Source: an uncultured Desulfomonile sp.
GTDB lineage: Bacteria > Desulfobacterota > Desulfomonilia > Desulfomonilales > Desulfomonilaceae
Length of the DNA: 19,050 nucleotides
Direction: 5' to 3'
NCBI GenBank assembly: GCA_937915285.1
Contig: CALDNG010000269.1
Location: 1 to 19,050 of the forward strand
Below, piece after piece: positions 5,642 to 14,407 of this stretch. Within the stretch, counting starts at the first letter, position 1. Each line of letters starts with the position of its first letter. The notes below the pieces were generated by a model. It was not told the origin of the DNA. It searched no databases and worked only from the letters and a program-made list of their open reading frames with translations. Both the position numbers and the translations under genes were made by a program.

Positions 5642-6891
5642 CGACCTACTCGAGAGTCATCGTTGGCACGCGTCAATGTTGAACCCGCAGACGGGGCCGA
5701 ATCCTTAAGGAAGAATGCAAAGAAATCTTTTGTGTAGCTATCATCGTAACGATTCAGGGTATAGTTGGCCTGCTCTGGAGAGAGTTTGGCTTTCCTGACC
5801 ATGTTTCCGAAAGTGTCCCTCAGGTAGAGGTTGGCCACAATGTTGTCAGGATTGGCATCAGCATGCATGCCTCTTTCGCAACCTGCAAGAACCAGAGCCT
5901 TGGCAAGGTCTTTACTGCCGATGTGATGACCAATGGCAAACACCAGATTCCCGTCTTTCCTTATCCCGAATGCGCTGCGATGGGCAACGAACCAGAAATG
6001 TTTTCCGTCCTGGTCCTTGCCACCACCTCCGAGCAGGAACCCCAAACCTATCTCTGAGTCCTCAACACGGCCACGCCGCAATACTGACTGAACAACCATC
6101 CCATCTTTCACTATAAGGTAACTGAGTTGTCTAGCATCCTGGATCAGAGGCACAGGTAAATCCTCATTCCACTCGCGGATATCAACCGACCCATCCTTGT
6201 AGACTATCAGGGATGCCATTCCATCAATCATTGGATACACAGGTCTTCCCCGAAAAATTGCGCCTGCGCCCTTCGAGTGCCTTTGCATCCACATGGCGTT
6301 GGTGACCGCCAGGATTTTTGAACGCAAGTCGTTCTCGACTTCAGAATTGCCTCGGGATGCCGCTGGTTCCTGTGAGCCCACGTAGTAGCGCATGAAGGTC
6401 AGGTTCATGTCAATGACCATCATGTAAACTACAGCATTGGGAAAATCCACACTTGGCCTGTAAAAAGTCTTGTATACAATCGGTCGCCCTTGATTATCAC
6501 GCGGAGACCCGGAAGATTCCCAGACGCCTTCGCCCTGTAAGGCCGGTGATGTGTATAGCGGCTTGATGTTGTCCAGACGGAGCATGTTCAGAGGGTCCCT
6601 GGTCAGTAGATTGAATTCACCCCTCTCAGGTAGTATTACTACATCTGAAGCAACTTCTTTTGCGCCAGTCCGAGGACCTTTTTCGCTATTCTGGGAATTG
6701 ACGGCAGGATTTTGCCTGGCTGCTGAGTTCGGCGTAGCAGGCAAGGCCTGCCTTGATGATGCCTGGGCCACAATAACGGGTGTCTTCCCCAAGCCATTTG
6801 ATTCACCGATATCGTCTGCCGAAACCAAAGTGGAACTAACGCAAAAGAAACAGGTTATTATGACTATAGGCCAATACTGTTTTGTGAGCAA
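5638..6891 (-). CDS. Exported phosphodiester-glycosidase-like (NAGPA-type) protein
   Basis: 417 aa. A signal peptide (Y-W-P-I-V-I-I to V-S-A) is followed by a Gln/Ala/Pro/Ser-rich linker to about residue 85, then a globular domain. Its core resembles the NAGPA/phosphodiester glycosidase family: M-I-D-G-M-A-S-L-I-V-Y-K-D-G, then R-S-A-F-G-I-R-K-D-G-N-L-V-F-A-I-G-H-H-I-G-S, then D-L-A-K-A-L and a Gly-Cys-rich strand. Where the family usually has a D-G-G-G-S motif this protein has H-A-D-A-N-P, so activity may differ or be lost. The open frame starts at a GTG at 6900, but AGAGG abuts it; the TTG at 6891, 8-9 nt after AGAGG, is the better start. It is the first gene of a two-gene unit with the TPR protein. 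The assignment is by pattern only. Confidence 0.55.
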   Translation of the reverse strand: MLTKQYWPIVIITCFFCVSSTLVSADDIGESNGLGKTPVIVAQASSRQALPATPNSAARQNPAVNSQNSEKGPRTGAKEVASDVVILPERGEFNLLTRDPLNMLRLDNIKPLYTSPALQGEGVWESSGSPRDNQGRPIVYKTFYRPSVDFPNAVVYMMVIDMNLTFMRYYVGSQEPAASRGNSEVENDLRSKILAVTNAMWMQRHSKGAGAIFRGRPVYPMIDGMASLIVYKDGSVDIREWNEDLPVPLIQDARQLSYLIVKDGMVVQSVLRRGRVEDSEIGLGFLLGGGGKDQDGKHFWFVAHRSAFGIRKDGNLVFAIGHHIGSKDLAKALVLAGCERGMHADANPDNIVANLYLRDTFGNMVRKAKLSPEQANYTLNRYDDSYTKDFFAFFLKDSAPSAGSTLTRANDDSRVGR

Positions 6892-6955
6892 ATTTATCAC
6901 CCTCTATAATCAGGATTCATTAAAGTTTATAAATGAATTAGCTATATATACCCTA

Positions 6956-6984
6956 ATGATACAACAATTAACGATATTTTTCAA
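6956..6984 (-). promoter_or_regulatory. sigma70-type promoter of the glycosidase-like/TPR operon
   Basis: On the minus strand TTGAAA (6984-6979), a 17-nt spacer and TATCAT (6961-6956), each 5/6 to consensus, in an AT-rich region. It gives a leader of about 60 nt to the TTG start at 6891. The gap from here to 7177 shows no further feature I can support. Confidence 0.5.
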
Positions 6985-7177
6985 TATTAAATGGCCTTAA
7001 TAGGATGTTATCAGCCTCTATACATGATGGGTAAGAAATGAGAAAGAAGCGTTTGAGCCGCATGCGGAACACGCGTTGTTTATGGAATGTCACGCCACAA
7101 TAAAACGATCGCAGCCAAGACTTCCGTGATTGTGCGGGGAATGGCCTGATTCACGAGCGTCGGTTCAGGTATTTAAA

Positions 7178-7993
7178 TCAAGACCGATTGAATAGGGTTC
7201 CGTGGCTTTGCGCAAGTATCGCCTCCAGGACACTCCCACCAAGAGACCTTGCCTTGTCTGATATTGTGAAGCAGTTATCCCGCTCCATACGTGGATCTAT
7301 ATCTGCAATTTTCAAAAAAGTTCTCACGTAAGAGCCCGACCTTAGAATACCCCTCAAGAAGCCGGAAATCTGGGCATAAACCGGTTTTCCTGAAACAAGC
7401 GCCACTGGTGAGTGGATTTCTACGAAGTCACCGATGTGGCGCCATGTCTCAAGCACACCCTCAGACTGGGCCCTTAGAACCCTGTTGTGCGTTTGGCCCA
7501 TGATGGATCCGGGAACCCCGGTGTTTCCAGATGTTGGCCCATGTGTGATAAGTCGGCCAAGATTGTGACCGCGATTGGTTTCGATGAGGCAGTGACAATC
7601 ATTACCGGCAAAAAAACCGGGCCCCAGTCCAATTACAAAGTCTGCGAGTGCCATCGTTGTGCCGAGGTTTTTCTTGGCCAGGATAGCATCCACGATCACC
7701 TGGGGCCGGATCTCACTTATGAAAAGACAGTCAGGATCGACCAATAAGGCAATCCTGCGTTTGGACCATATCTTATGAATATCATGAGGGACGTTGGCAA
7801 GGGTGGCTTGCACATTTTCAACGCACGCGTTTCCATCAAAGACTGCTTCGCTAAACGAGACTCTCCTCCTGACGGCAACAGGAGACTCAATCTCAGTCAT
7901 GACGATGCGCTGAAAACCGGCGCGCCAGAGTCGATGAGCAATGCCGGATGCGATTTCGCCGGCGCCCCTAATCAGGATTGTCTTCTGAAGCAT
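7178..7993 (-). CDS. yqeB: YqeB/EF2563-family selenium-dependent molybdenum hydroxylase system protein
   Basis: 271 aa, typical of this family. It opens with an N-terminal nucleotide-binding Rossmann motif, R-G-A-G-E-I-A-S-G-I-A-H-R-L at residues 9-22, followed by V-M-T-E-I-E-S-P-x-A-V-R-R-x-V-S-F-S-E-A-V-F-D-G, the hallmark of the family, and later G-L-G-P-G-F-F-A-G-N-D-C-H-C-L-I-E-T-N-R-G-H. Members co-occur with SelD and with selenium-dependent xanthine-dehydrogenase-type enzymes carrying a labile selenium cofactor, and are thought to act in maturation of that cofactor; the exact reaction is not known to me. It lies 28 nt downstream of a thioredoxin gene and has no clear Shine-Dalgarno, so it may depend on read-through from that gene. 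No hydroxylase subunits or yqeC are in the window. Confidence 0.88.
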   Translation of the reverse strand: MLQKTILIRGAGEIASGIAHRLWRAGFQRIVMTEIESPVAVRRRVSFSEAVFDGNACVENVQATLANVPHDIHKIWSKRRIALLVDPDCLFISEIRPQVIVDAILAKKNLGTTMALADFVIGLGPGFFAGNDCHCLIETNRGHNLGRLITHGPTSGNTGVPGSIMGQTHNRVLRAQSEGVLETWRHIGDFVEIHSPVALVSGKPVYAQISGFLRGILRSGSYVRTFLKIADIDPRMERDNCFTISDKARSLGGSVLEAILAQSHGTLFNRS

Positions 7994-8021
7994 GAACGGT
8001 GCTTAATAGGCAGTGGAAGCA

Positions 8022-8495
8022 TTATGCCCCAAATTCCTGCAAGGCCTTGATAAGAGTTTCTTTCGGTACCACCCCGAAGAATGATCCTTTGACTTCACCA
8101 TCCCGAATTACAAAAATTGCCGGAATCTTGGTAATTCCGAACCTACGCGCTATAAGATTCTTATCAGTGTCGATCTTGCCGATCACGGCTTTGCCCTTCA
8201 TCTCAGATGCAAGTTCTTCCATTATCGGATCCAGCATTCTGCATGGAAAGCACCAGTCAGCATAAAAATCGACAAGGACCGGTCCATGCTTGGATGCCTC
8301 TATCACTTCTTTCTCAAAGTTGTCGTCAGTGAAATTCCTGACCTCTTTGGACACTTTCTGTACAGTAGTCTGAGGGCTAATTGAACTCAAAATGGGCACG
8401 GGAGTTCCGCTACGGTGAAGTGACCACATGACAATTGATGCTCCTACAATAATAAACACAGCCAAAGACAAAACTACTATCTGAGATTTCCTCAT
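8022..8495 (-). CDS. Membrane-anchored (periplasm-facing) thioredoxin
   Basis: 157 aa. Residues about 6-27 are a single hydrophobic N-terminal segment preceded by M-R-K, most likely an uncleaved anchor (or a signal peptide), and a linker runs to about 52. The thioredoxin domain occupies 53-157: N-F-T-D-D-N-F, then V-L-V-D-F-Y-A-D-W-C-F-P-C-R with the redox pair C82-x-x-C85, I-D-T-D, and the cis-proline in K-I-P-A near 123. The domain resembles reducing thioredoxins, although the dipeptide F-P differs from the G-P of TrxA. A strong Shine-Dalgarno (GGAGG) lies 4 nt before the ATG. It is followed by yqeB after 28 nt, probably co-transcribed. The likely role is thiol-disulfide exchange with exported or cofactor-maturation partners; partners are not shown by the sequence. 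Confidence 0.93.
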   Translation of the reverse strand: MRKSQIVVLSLAVFIIVGASIVMWSLHRSGTPVPILSSISPQTTVQKVSKEVRNFTDDNFEKEVIEASKHGPVLVDFYADWCFPCRMLDPIMEELASEMKGKAVIGKIDTDKNLIARRFGITKIPAIFVIRDGEVKGSFFGVVPKETLIKALQEFGA

Positions 8496-8605
8496 CTCTC
8501 CTCCGTTAGAGATTTGGGTAATTCCTGGACCGGATCACATGTCATACAGATGGGCCAGGCTTGACACAATTTCTCGAAGACTCTGAAACTGCACAGACAC
8601 AACAT

Positions 8606-8622
8606 ACATTAATATGTAATGT
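8606..8622. promoter_or_regulatory. AT-rich dyad upstream of the thioredoxin-yqeB unit
   Basis: ACATTA (8606-8611), spacer ATATG and TAATGT (8617-8622) form a perfect 6+5+6 inverted repeat in the 246-nt gap between priA and the thioredoxin gene, about 110 nt before the latter's start. AT-rich TTGTTT/TATAAA-like elements surround it, but no clean promoter can be assigned. It could be an operator. No other gene is convincing in this gap. Confidence 0.3.
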
Positions 8623-8741
8623 CTTTATAAACAACAGTTCATCAGGAAACCCAATTTTTCGGTAAAAGACTATGAAGGCGGCCGTCATGTCTTTCTCTTT
8701 AACCTCTCGGGAAATACATTCGGCAAGAATAAAGCTCCGTG

Positions 8742-10979
8742 TCAAACAAGGTCTATTGGGTCGACATCTATCGATATTTTCACCCCGGTCGTTTTTAAAA
8801 GCCCCTCCTGATTAAGTCTTTTCGCCAGATTTCTTACATGTGTTCTGTTAGGGCTCTTCAGAATGATTTGCCAGCGGTGCTTTCCCATGGCTTTCTTAAC
8901 CGGGGAAGGAGCCGGCCCCATTATGGAAACAGGCTGGTCTGGATCCTTGAAAAGCCTGGCGTTCCTCCCAATGGCTATGGCTTCCCGTTCGACCCTGGCT
9001 GCATTAGCCCCCTCAATTTTTATCAGGATCATGTGGCCGAACGGCGGATAAGACAACTCTCGTCTAAAGATCGAATCTTTCTCAAAAAAACCATCGTAGT
9101 CATTGGTAACTGCCAACTGGACTGCGTAATGGTCTGGATCGAAGGTCTGCAAAAGAACCTCGCCGGCTTCGGATTCCCTTCCTGTGCGTCCCGAAACCTG
9201 GACCAGAGTCTGAAAAGTCCGCTCCGATGCCCTGAAGTCAGGGAAATGGAGTGAAGAATCACCACAGAGAACGCCCACGAGAGATATTCCGGCAAAATCA
9301 TGTCCTTTAACAATCATTTGGGTCCCGGTCAGTATGTCGATTTCATGGTTCTGGAATTTTTTCAGTATATCGTTGAGGCTGTTACGTTTCCTGGTCGAAT
9401 CACGATCCAGGCGTTCTATTCTGGCCTCCGGAAACAGGGTCTGGAGCGATTCTTCGACTTTCTGTGTCCCAACACCTGAGAAAACAAGCTTTTCGCTGGA
9501 ACACACAGGGCAGTTAGGTGGAGCCATTCTTCCATAACCGCACATGTGGCATCTCAAATCGCGTGATTTCTTGTGGTGTGTGAGACTCACATCGCAGTTG
9601 GGGCATTTCAGGACGGTTCCACATGATGAACACTGCGCCAGGGTATCAAATCCTCTACGATTAAGAAATAGGGCTACCTGACCCTTTTGGCTCAATGTCC
9701 TGGAAATAGCCGTTAAAAGATCCGGGGTAAGAAAATTCTTTCTGTTTTTTAAAGGGAAAACGTTCCTGAGATCCAGTCTTTTGATTTCCGGAAGAGGGCC
9801 TCCATGAGGTCTTGATCTCAGATCAAGCCTCACAATTTTACCTATTTTAGCATTGACGAAAGTTTCAAGTGATGGGGTAGCGCTGCCGAGTATTACGCAG
9901 GCCTTTTCAAATTTTCCGCGTACCAGAGCCAGATCTCGGGCGTTGTAGGTAAATGCGTCTTCCTGTTTGTAGGAACTGTCATGTTCCTCATCCACTATGA
10001 CGAGTCCGAGGTCAGGCACTGGCAGAAAAATTCCGGATCTTGCCGCTATGACGATACGCGCTTTTCCCGATGAGACTCTTGACCATTCGTCCGATCGTTG
10101 CGCTGGAGTTAGTCCGCTGTGAAACAGTGCAATTCCTCCGCCGAACCTGGCAAGGAATCTTCTGGCTGTTTGGGGAGTGAGAGCTATCTCGGGCACCAGA
10201 GTAAGCGCCCTCTTTCCCAGACTCAGCGTCTTCTCAATGGCTTTCAGATAAACTTCCGTCTTCCCTGAACCGGTGACACCAAAAAGCAGGAATGGCTCAT
10301 ATCCGCCTTTTTCAAGAGCAACATCAATAGCTTCAACAGCGACTTTCTGATCATCGGTCAGAGTAACCACACGATCATCACCAGGTGAGATCGAATCAGA
10401 GTACAGCATCTCAGGGATGCTATGTTGTCCTTTGCGAGGTCGAGGGGTTGAAATCCGCTCTTCGATCACGAACCACTGATCCCTCGTAGCCTTTTTGATG
10501 AAACTTCCGTCAACTTCAGACGAGATCTCTGAAAGCAGGACGGCTCCATTCTTGAGGATTTTTTTTACTGACCGCAATCTGGAAATTTCTTGGTCTGCGC
10601 TGAAATGAATTTTACCCAACGGTGTCAGGATAGCCCAGGCTCGGGATTTTCTGTCAGACCCGGGGGGGAGGGCGGTCCTCAATGCCAGTCCAATCGGAAC
10701 CATGTAATAATCAGCCGACCAGACCAGCAAATCCCATAGTTGTTTATTGAAAAAAGGTTTCTCATCAAGAATTTTTGATATTTGCTTCAGTTCGGCAGGC
10801 TGTCCGTCAACAGCGCCAAACCCCACAATGAATCCTGCGCGGAACTTGTTTTGGAAGGAGGTCAGCACCCGTGAACCGATTGAAAGTCGCCGGGTGTCCC
10901 CGCATGGAACAAGGTATGAGAAAACTCCGTCAATCGGCAACTGAAAAGCCACCTGAACAATATCAAAATTTTCGCTCAT
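8742..10979 (-). CDS. priA: Primosomal replication-restart helicase PriA
   Basis: 745 aa. The N-terminal DNA-binding region starts V-A-F-Q-L-P-I-D-G-V-F-S-Y-L-V-P, as in PriA. The helicase has Walker A G-V-T-G-S-G-K-T at 234-241, D-E-E-H at 330-333 and G-S-A-T-P-S. The zinc-binding insert keeps all eight cysteines in four CxxC pairs (450/453, 459/462, 477/480, 490/493). The C-terminal helicase lobe has G-T-Q-M-I-V-K-G-H-D-F, F-R-A-S-E-R and V-S-G-R-T-G-R. PriA recognises stalled forks and recombination intermediates and reloads the replisome. I chose the ATG at 10979: it puts the family N-terminus near residue 1 and has AAGG 9 nt upstream, whereas the ATG at 11039 adds 20 unrelated residues and has no Shine-Dalgarno. 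It follows addA after 167 nt, a sensible neighbour because AddAB repair produces PriA substrates. Confidence 0.97.
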   Translation of the reverse strand: MSENFDIVQVAFQLPIDGVFSYLVPCGDTRRLSIGSRVLTSFQNKFRAGFIVGFGAVDGQPAELKQISKILDEKPFFNKQLWDLLVWSADYYMVPIGLALRTALPPGSDRKSRAWAILTPLGKIHFSADQEISRLRSVKKILKNGAVLLSEISSEVDGSFIKKATRDQWFVIEERISTPRPRKGQHSIPEMLYSDSISPGDDRVVTLTDDQKVAVEAIDVALEKGGYEPFLLFGVTGSGKTEVYLKAIEKTLSLGKRALTLVPEIALTPQTARRFLARFGGGIALFHSGLTPAQRSDEWSRVSSGKARIVIAARSGIFLPVPDLGLVIVDEEHDSSYKQEDAFTYNARDLALVRGKFEKACVILGSATPSLETFVNAKIGKIVRLDLRSRPHGGPLPEIKRLDLRNVFPLKNRKNFLTPDLLTAISRTLSQKGQVALFLNRRGFDTLAQCSSCGTVLKCPNCDVSLTHHKKSRDLRCHMCGYGRMAPPNCPVCSSEKLVFSGVGTQKVEESLQTLFPEARIERLDRDSTRKRNSLNDILKKFQNHEIDILTGTQMIVKGHDFAGISLVGVLCGDSSLHFPDFRASERTFQTLVQVSGRTGRESEAGEVLLQTFDPDHYAVQLAVTNDYDGFFEKDSIFRRELSYPPFGHMILIKIEGANAARVEREAIAIGRNARLFKDPDQPVSIMGPAPSPVKKAMGKHRWQIILKSPNRTHVRNLAKRLNQEGLLKTTGVKISIDVDPIDLV

Positions 10980-11146
10980 TTTGTCATGCCTTGTGTTCAG
11001 GCCCATTGATTTCCGGATTAGATCCAAAAACGTTTCCATACCACATTAAGCTGGTCTGTGAACATTCTTGATTCTCGGATGATTTCATCTCAGGCAGCCC
11101 ATCTTAATTGGGAGAAGACTTGTGTAGCAGAGAAAGCGCAAGTACA

Positions 11147-14100
11147 CTAGCTCACTACCACATACCGGTCGGTGTGAGTGAAGTACAGTCCTTTCTCTAC
11201 AACCATTTCGCCGGTCATTTCGAACCAGGCTTGAGAGTACCCATGGATTTGGGGACCATACAAATCCACCAGGCCCCCTAGACGGGATTCAGGGGCCCGG
11301 TCACTCTTGTAATCAACTATCACCCAGCCGTCAGCTTCCTTGAAAACGAGGTCAATGACACCCCTGACTATGGTGCTGGATTTTGCTCCATCATAATTTT
11401 CCATGGATCTGCTCATCACGAAAGGCATTTCCACGAATCTCTGCCGGGAGTTTAAAGCGCGTCTCCATATATTTGAATCAGCTACCCTCCGGACCAGGTT
11501 TATGGCTTCCTCCCACAGTTCAGGTGAGATTTCACAAACCGGCAGGATGACAGACCGAAAGTGATCATCCGTTATCTCGGGAGAACTCATCAAGCTTTCC
11601 AGCATGTGGTGAATGGCAAGACCCCATTCGGCACCGTAAGAACTTCTGGCATAATGCGTCTTGCCAATACTTGTGAAGAGTGACTTGACAGACCCCAATC
11701 CGTAAGTTGGCTTGGCTGAGTGTTTTAAACGTGTCCGTGTTTCATCAGCAACAGTCTGAAGAGTGTCAGTTTCTGTAAAGACTGAATCTTGTCCCGTGTG
11801 ATCTGGGAATCCGAAATGAGTCACCTCTTTAAGCGATTCTATTTTTGAATTGAAAAAGGACCAAAGATTTCTGTTAGGGTTGCCGGGACGATTGGAAATT
11901 ACCATCAAGGAACCGGCTCTTGTGGCGGCCACATATTTGAGCCTCAATTCTTCGGCAGACTGAAAAACTGATTCCTCCTTGGCCAATGAATCCCAGTTGG
12001 CTGGAGTAGCCAAAATCCTGGGCCTGGAACTTCCATGCAAGTCAGCCTTGATGAGTATGTAGCCAACGCTTTCATCACGAGATCTGTCAATCCTGAGGCT
12101 GGGTTTCTGGTCCGTCTTGCCGGTGGGATCGGCCAGAAATACTATCGGCGCTTCCAATCCCTTGGCTTTATGCAGATTCATGATTCTTACAGCCGATTCT
12201 TTTAAAGGAAGTATTGGAGCCGAGTCGCTCTTCTTCCTTCCATAAACCAGATTTCCCAGCAAATTCAGATAATCTTCTGCGGTGTGGAGGCTTGATTGTG
12301 AAGAACGCATAATTTCCAAGGCCTTACCGATGGCTCCAGATGCCACATTCCCCCCAGCGCCCAGAGAAGCCACCAAAAATATTCCACAATCCGCCGCTAT
12401 GAATTCAAGCGCGGATATTATAGGGTTTGTCTTTAGGCATGTGGAGTAGAACCTGAGTTTCTGGAAAAATCTGTTCAGTCGATCTCTGAAATCTGTTTCA
12501 ACATCATTTGGGACGCTTACCCTATAATTGAATTTCCCTCCTGCCGAGACAAAGTCATACAGGTCCCTGTCAGAGGCTCCAAAGAGTGGTCCTCTTAGAG
12601 CCGCCAAAAGCGCCACTGGATCATAAGGCTCCATAATTGCTTTTAATAAAACGTAAAACTGGAAAACGTAAGGTGTGGAACTAAGATGTCCGCCGCCCGT
12701 TACTTCCGTCGGTATCCCGAATCTGGCCAGTTTCTCGTTGTAAACATGAAGGTTTTTCATGGTCGGAGTAATTATCAGAAAATCATCCGGCCTGGCCATG
12801 TTTGATACACCGGCCTGGACTTCCTTAGGACTTCTGGCCACGCTCAGGTGTTCCGAAACGGAATGACTTATGAAAGAAGCAATCAGATCAGATTCATACT
12901 CCACTATGTTTTCAGCCTTAGAAATATTTTTTGGGATAGGTAACTTTCTTACACCTTCAAGAGTCAATTCCTCTGTTGTCGGACGGCCTTTCTGCAAGGG
13001 TATGTGATCAGGCGAGGCGTTCTCCGGATATTTACTGAATTCTGTCTCAAATGAGTTGTTCACCCAGTCTATGATGGGGCCAATAGTCCTGAAATTGCTT
13101 GAAAGATTAACGACTCGCCCACCACTGGAAAGTATCATCTGCTTCACCCGGTTGTAAGTGATTATGTCGGCCCTACGGAATCGGTAGATGGATTGTTTGG
13201 GGTCTCCAACAACGAAAAGCGAGCCTGGTTCTGGGCTAAGTTTTTTCCAATCGCGTTCTTCATAATCTGCCGAGGTCAGGTAAAGCATGACCTCAGCCTG
13301 AACAGGATCAGTATCCTGAAATTCATCAACTAGAAGGTGAGTGAAGCATTTTCGAAAATAAGACCTGACGTCTGGACTGTGTCTGAGGAGCCCTGACGTC
13401 TTGAGTAACAGGTCCTGGAAATTGAGTCTCGAAGCATCCGCCCGTAGTTTGTCATAATAGCTTGTGCCACCCATAATGGCCCGTAACAGAGGCTCGTAAA
13501 GATATTCCTGCCATTTTCTGACGAGGACAGATGCGACATCGTCCCTCATGCGATTCCATTGCGCCAGTTCGTCTTCAAGTTTTGACGGAGAAGATTTCCA
13601 GAGTTTCTGAACTGGCTTGACGGCTGAAAGGAACTCCTCGAACACAGGGATGAAGTCATGAATCTCTCCTCTGTGTCTTGCCTGCCTGAACATCAACGGG
13701 ATAGCTCTATACTTGGGGATCAACGTGTCATTGCCCGTATCTTCAGGCAGATCCAGCGCTATACTCTCCATGTGGGAGCAATATCGCTCAAGCTCCACAA
13801 TCTGCACATGAATGTCGGGTATAGCTGTTTTTGGAGCGGGCCAATGTTCAACATCGGGGTAATCACACACCGACATGAAAGACGGCTCCAACTGGCCGAT
13901 TTCTATTCCTAAACTTTCCAACTCCTGAAGAACAGGTGAATCATTCCGGTATAAGTCCGAAACATAAGAGCGCCAAGCCTCCTTGCGAAATTCGACATCC
14001 TCGTCGTCGTCTATCTCAATGAAGTCAATATCGACGCCGGCCTCTATGGGGCGATCACGGAGTATTTTTCCGCAGAATGAGTGGATGGTGCCGATGAAAC

Positions 14101-14407
14101 AGCGCTCGAGATGGTTAATTGCCTCCTGGAGCCTGATTTTTTCAGAAGCGTCCGTGGACTGCAACAGTGAATGTTCAAGGGTTACCTGGAATCGCGATCT
14201 AAGCTCTGCTGCTGCCTTTCTGGTGAAGGTAACCGCTATCAGGGTTTCAATCCCGGTTTTTCCTCGGGCCAGCAAATTGACCATTCTTCCGACCATGCTG
14301 GTAGTTTTACCGGTGCCGGCCGCGGCTTCTACAAGAATGGTGGTATCCAGATCGTTGAGGATTATATCTCTTTGGTCCTGATCTGGTGGGGAATTCAGTT
14401 CAGACAT
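11147..14407 (-). CDS. addA: AddA-type helicase-nuclease (UvrD/RecB superfamily)
   Basis: 1086 aa, intact. UvrD-type superfamily 1 helicase motifs are in order: Walker A A-x-x-G-T-G-K-T at 28-35, motif Ia V-T-F-T-R-K-A-A-A-E-L near 59-69, G-T-I-H-S-F-C at 106-112, motif II D-E-F-Q-D-T-D at 361-367, motif III G-D-P-K-Q-S-I-Y-R-F-R at 401-411, N-F-R-T at 438-441, motif V N-L-H-K-A-K-G-L-E and motif VI K-Y-V-A-A-T-R-A. The C-terminal RecB-type nuclease keeps its catalytic set: H933/H934, D1019 in G-V-I-D-L-V, D1032 and K1034 in V-D-Y-K-S-D, and Q1053. With AddB it forms the cytoplasmic enzyme that unwinds and resects double-strand breaks for RecA. Its ATG overlaps the addB stop by 8 nt, so expression is coupled. 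Nuclease presence and the AddB neighbour favour AddA over a lone UvrD. Confidence 0.95.
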   Translation of the reverse strand: MSELNSPPDQDQRDIILNDLDTTILVEAAAGTGKTTSMVGRMVNLLARGKTGIETLIAVTFTRKAAAELRSRFQVTLEHSLLQSTDASEKIRLQEAINHLERCFIGTIHSFCGKILRDRPIEAGVDIDFIEIDDDEDVEFRKEAWRSYVSDLYRNDSPVLQELESLGIEIGQLEPSFMSVCDYPDVEHWPAPKTAIPDIHVQIVELERYCSHMESIALDLPEDTGNDTLIPKYRAIPLMFRQARHRGEIHDFIPVFEEFLSAVKPVQKLWKSSPSKLEDELAQWNRMRDDVASVLVRKWQEYLYEPLLRAIMGGTSYYDKLRADASRLNFQDLLLKTSGLLRHSPDVRSYFRKCFTHLLVDEFQDTDPVQAEVMLYLTSADYEERDWKKLSPEPGSLFVVGDPKQSIYRFRRADIITYNRVKQMILSSGGRVVNLSSNFRTIGPIIDWVNNSFETEFSKYPENASPDHIPLQKGRPTTEELTLEGVRKLPIPKNISKAENIVEYESDLIASFISHSVSEHLSVARSPKEVQAGVSNMARPDDFLIITPTMKNLHVYNEKLARFGIPTEVTGGGHLSSTPYVFQFYVLLKAIMEPYDPVALLAALRGPLFGASDRDLYDFVSAGGKFNYRVSVPNDVETDFRDRLNRFFQKLRFYSTCLKTNPIISALEFIAADCGIFLVASLGAGGNVASGAIGKALEIMRSSQSSLHTAEDYLNLLGNLVYGRKKSDSAPILPLKESAVRIMNLHKAKGLEAPIVFLADPTGKTDQKPSLRIDRSRDESVGYILIKADLHGSSRPRILATPANWDSLAKEESVFQSAEELRLKYVAATRAGSLMVISNRPGNPNRNLWSFFNSKIESLKEVTHFGFPDHTGQDSVFTETDTLQTVADETRTRLKHSAKPTYGLGSVKSLFTSIGKTHYARSSYGAEWGLAIHHMLESLMSSPEITDDHFRSVILPVCEISPELWEEAINLVRRVADSNIWRRALNSRQRFVEMPFVMSRSMENYDGAKSSTIVRGVIDLVFKEADGWVIVDYKSDRAPESRLGGLVDLYGPQIHGYSQAWFEMTGEMVVEKGLYFTHTDRYVVVS

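Noticed and set aside
7147..7171. Imperfect CCTGA/TCAGG dyad after yqeB as a terminator
   Set aside because: Only 5 outer pairs with a mismatched interior and no T run on either side.
8542..8745. Small TTG-started frame overlapping the priA stop (67 codons)
   Set aside because: No family likeness, no proper Shine-Dalgarno, unusual start and it covers an AT-rich control-like region; most likely chance.
10980..11039. 20-residue N-terminal extension of PriA
   Set aside because: No Shine-Dalgarno and no similarity to PriA; the ATG at 10979 fits the family.
13983..14381. Plus-strand frame of 132 codons inside addA
   Set aside because: Serine-rich antisense shadow of the addA Walker A region; no independent evidence.
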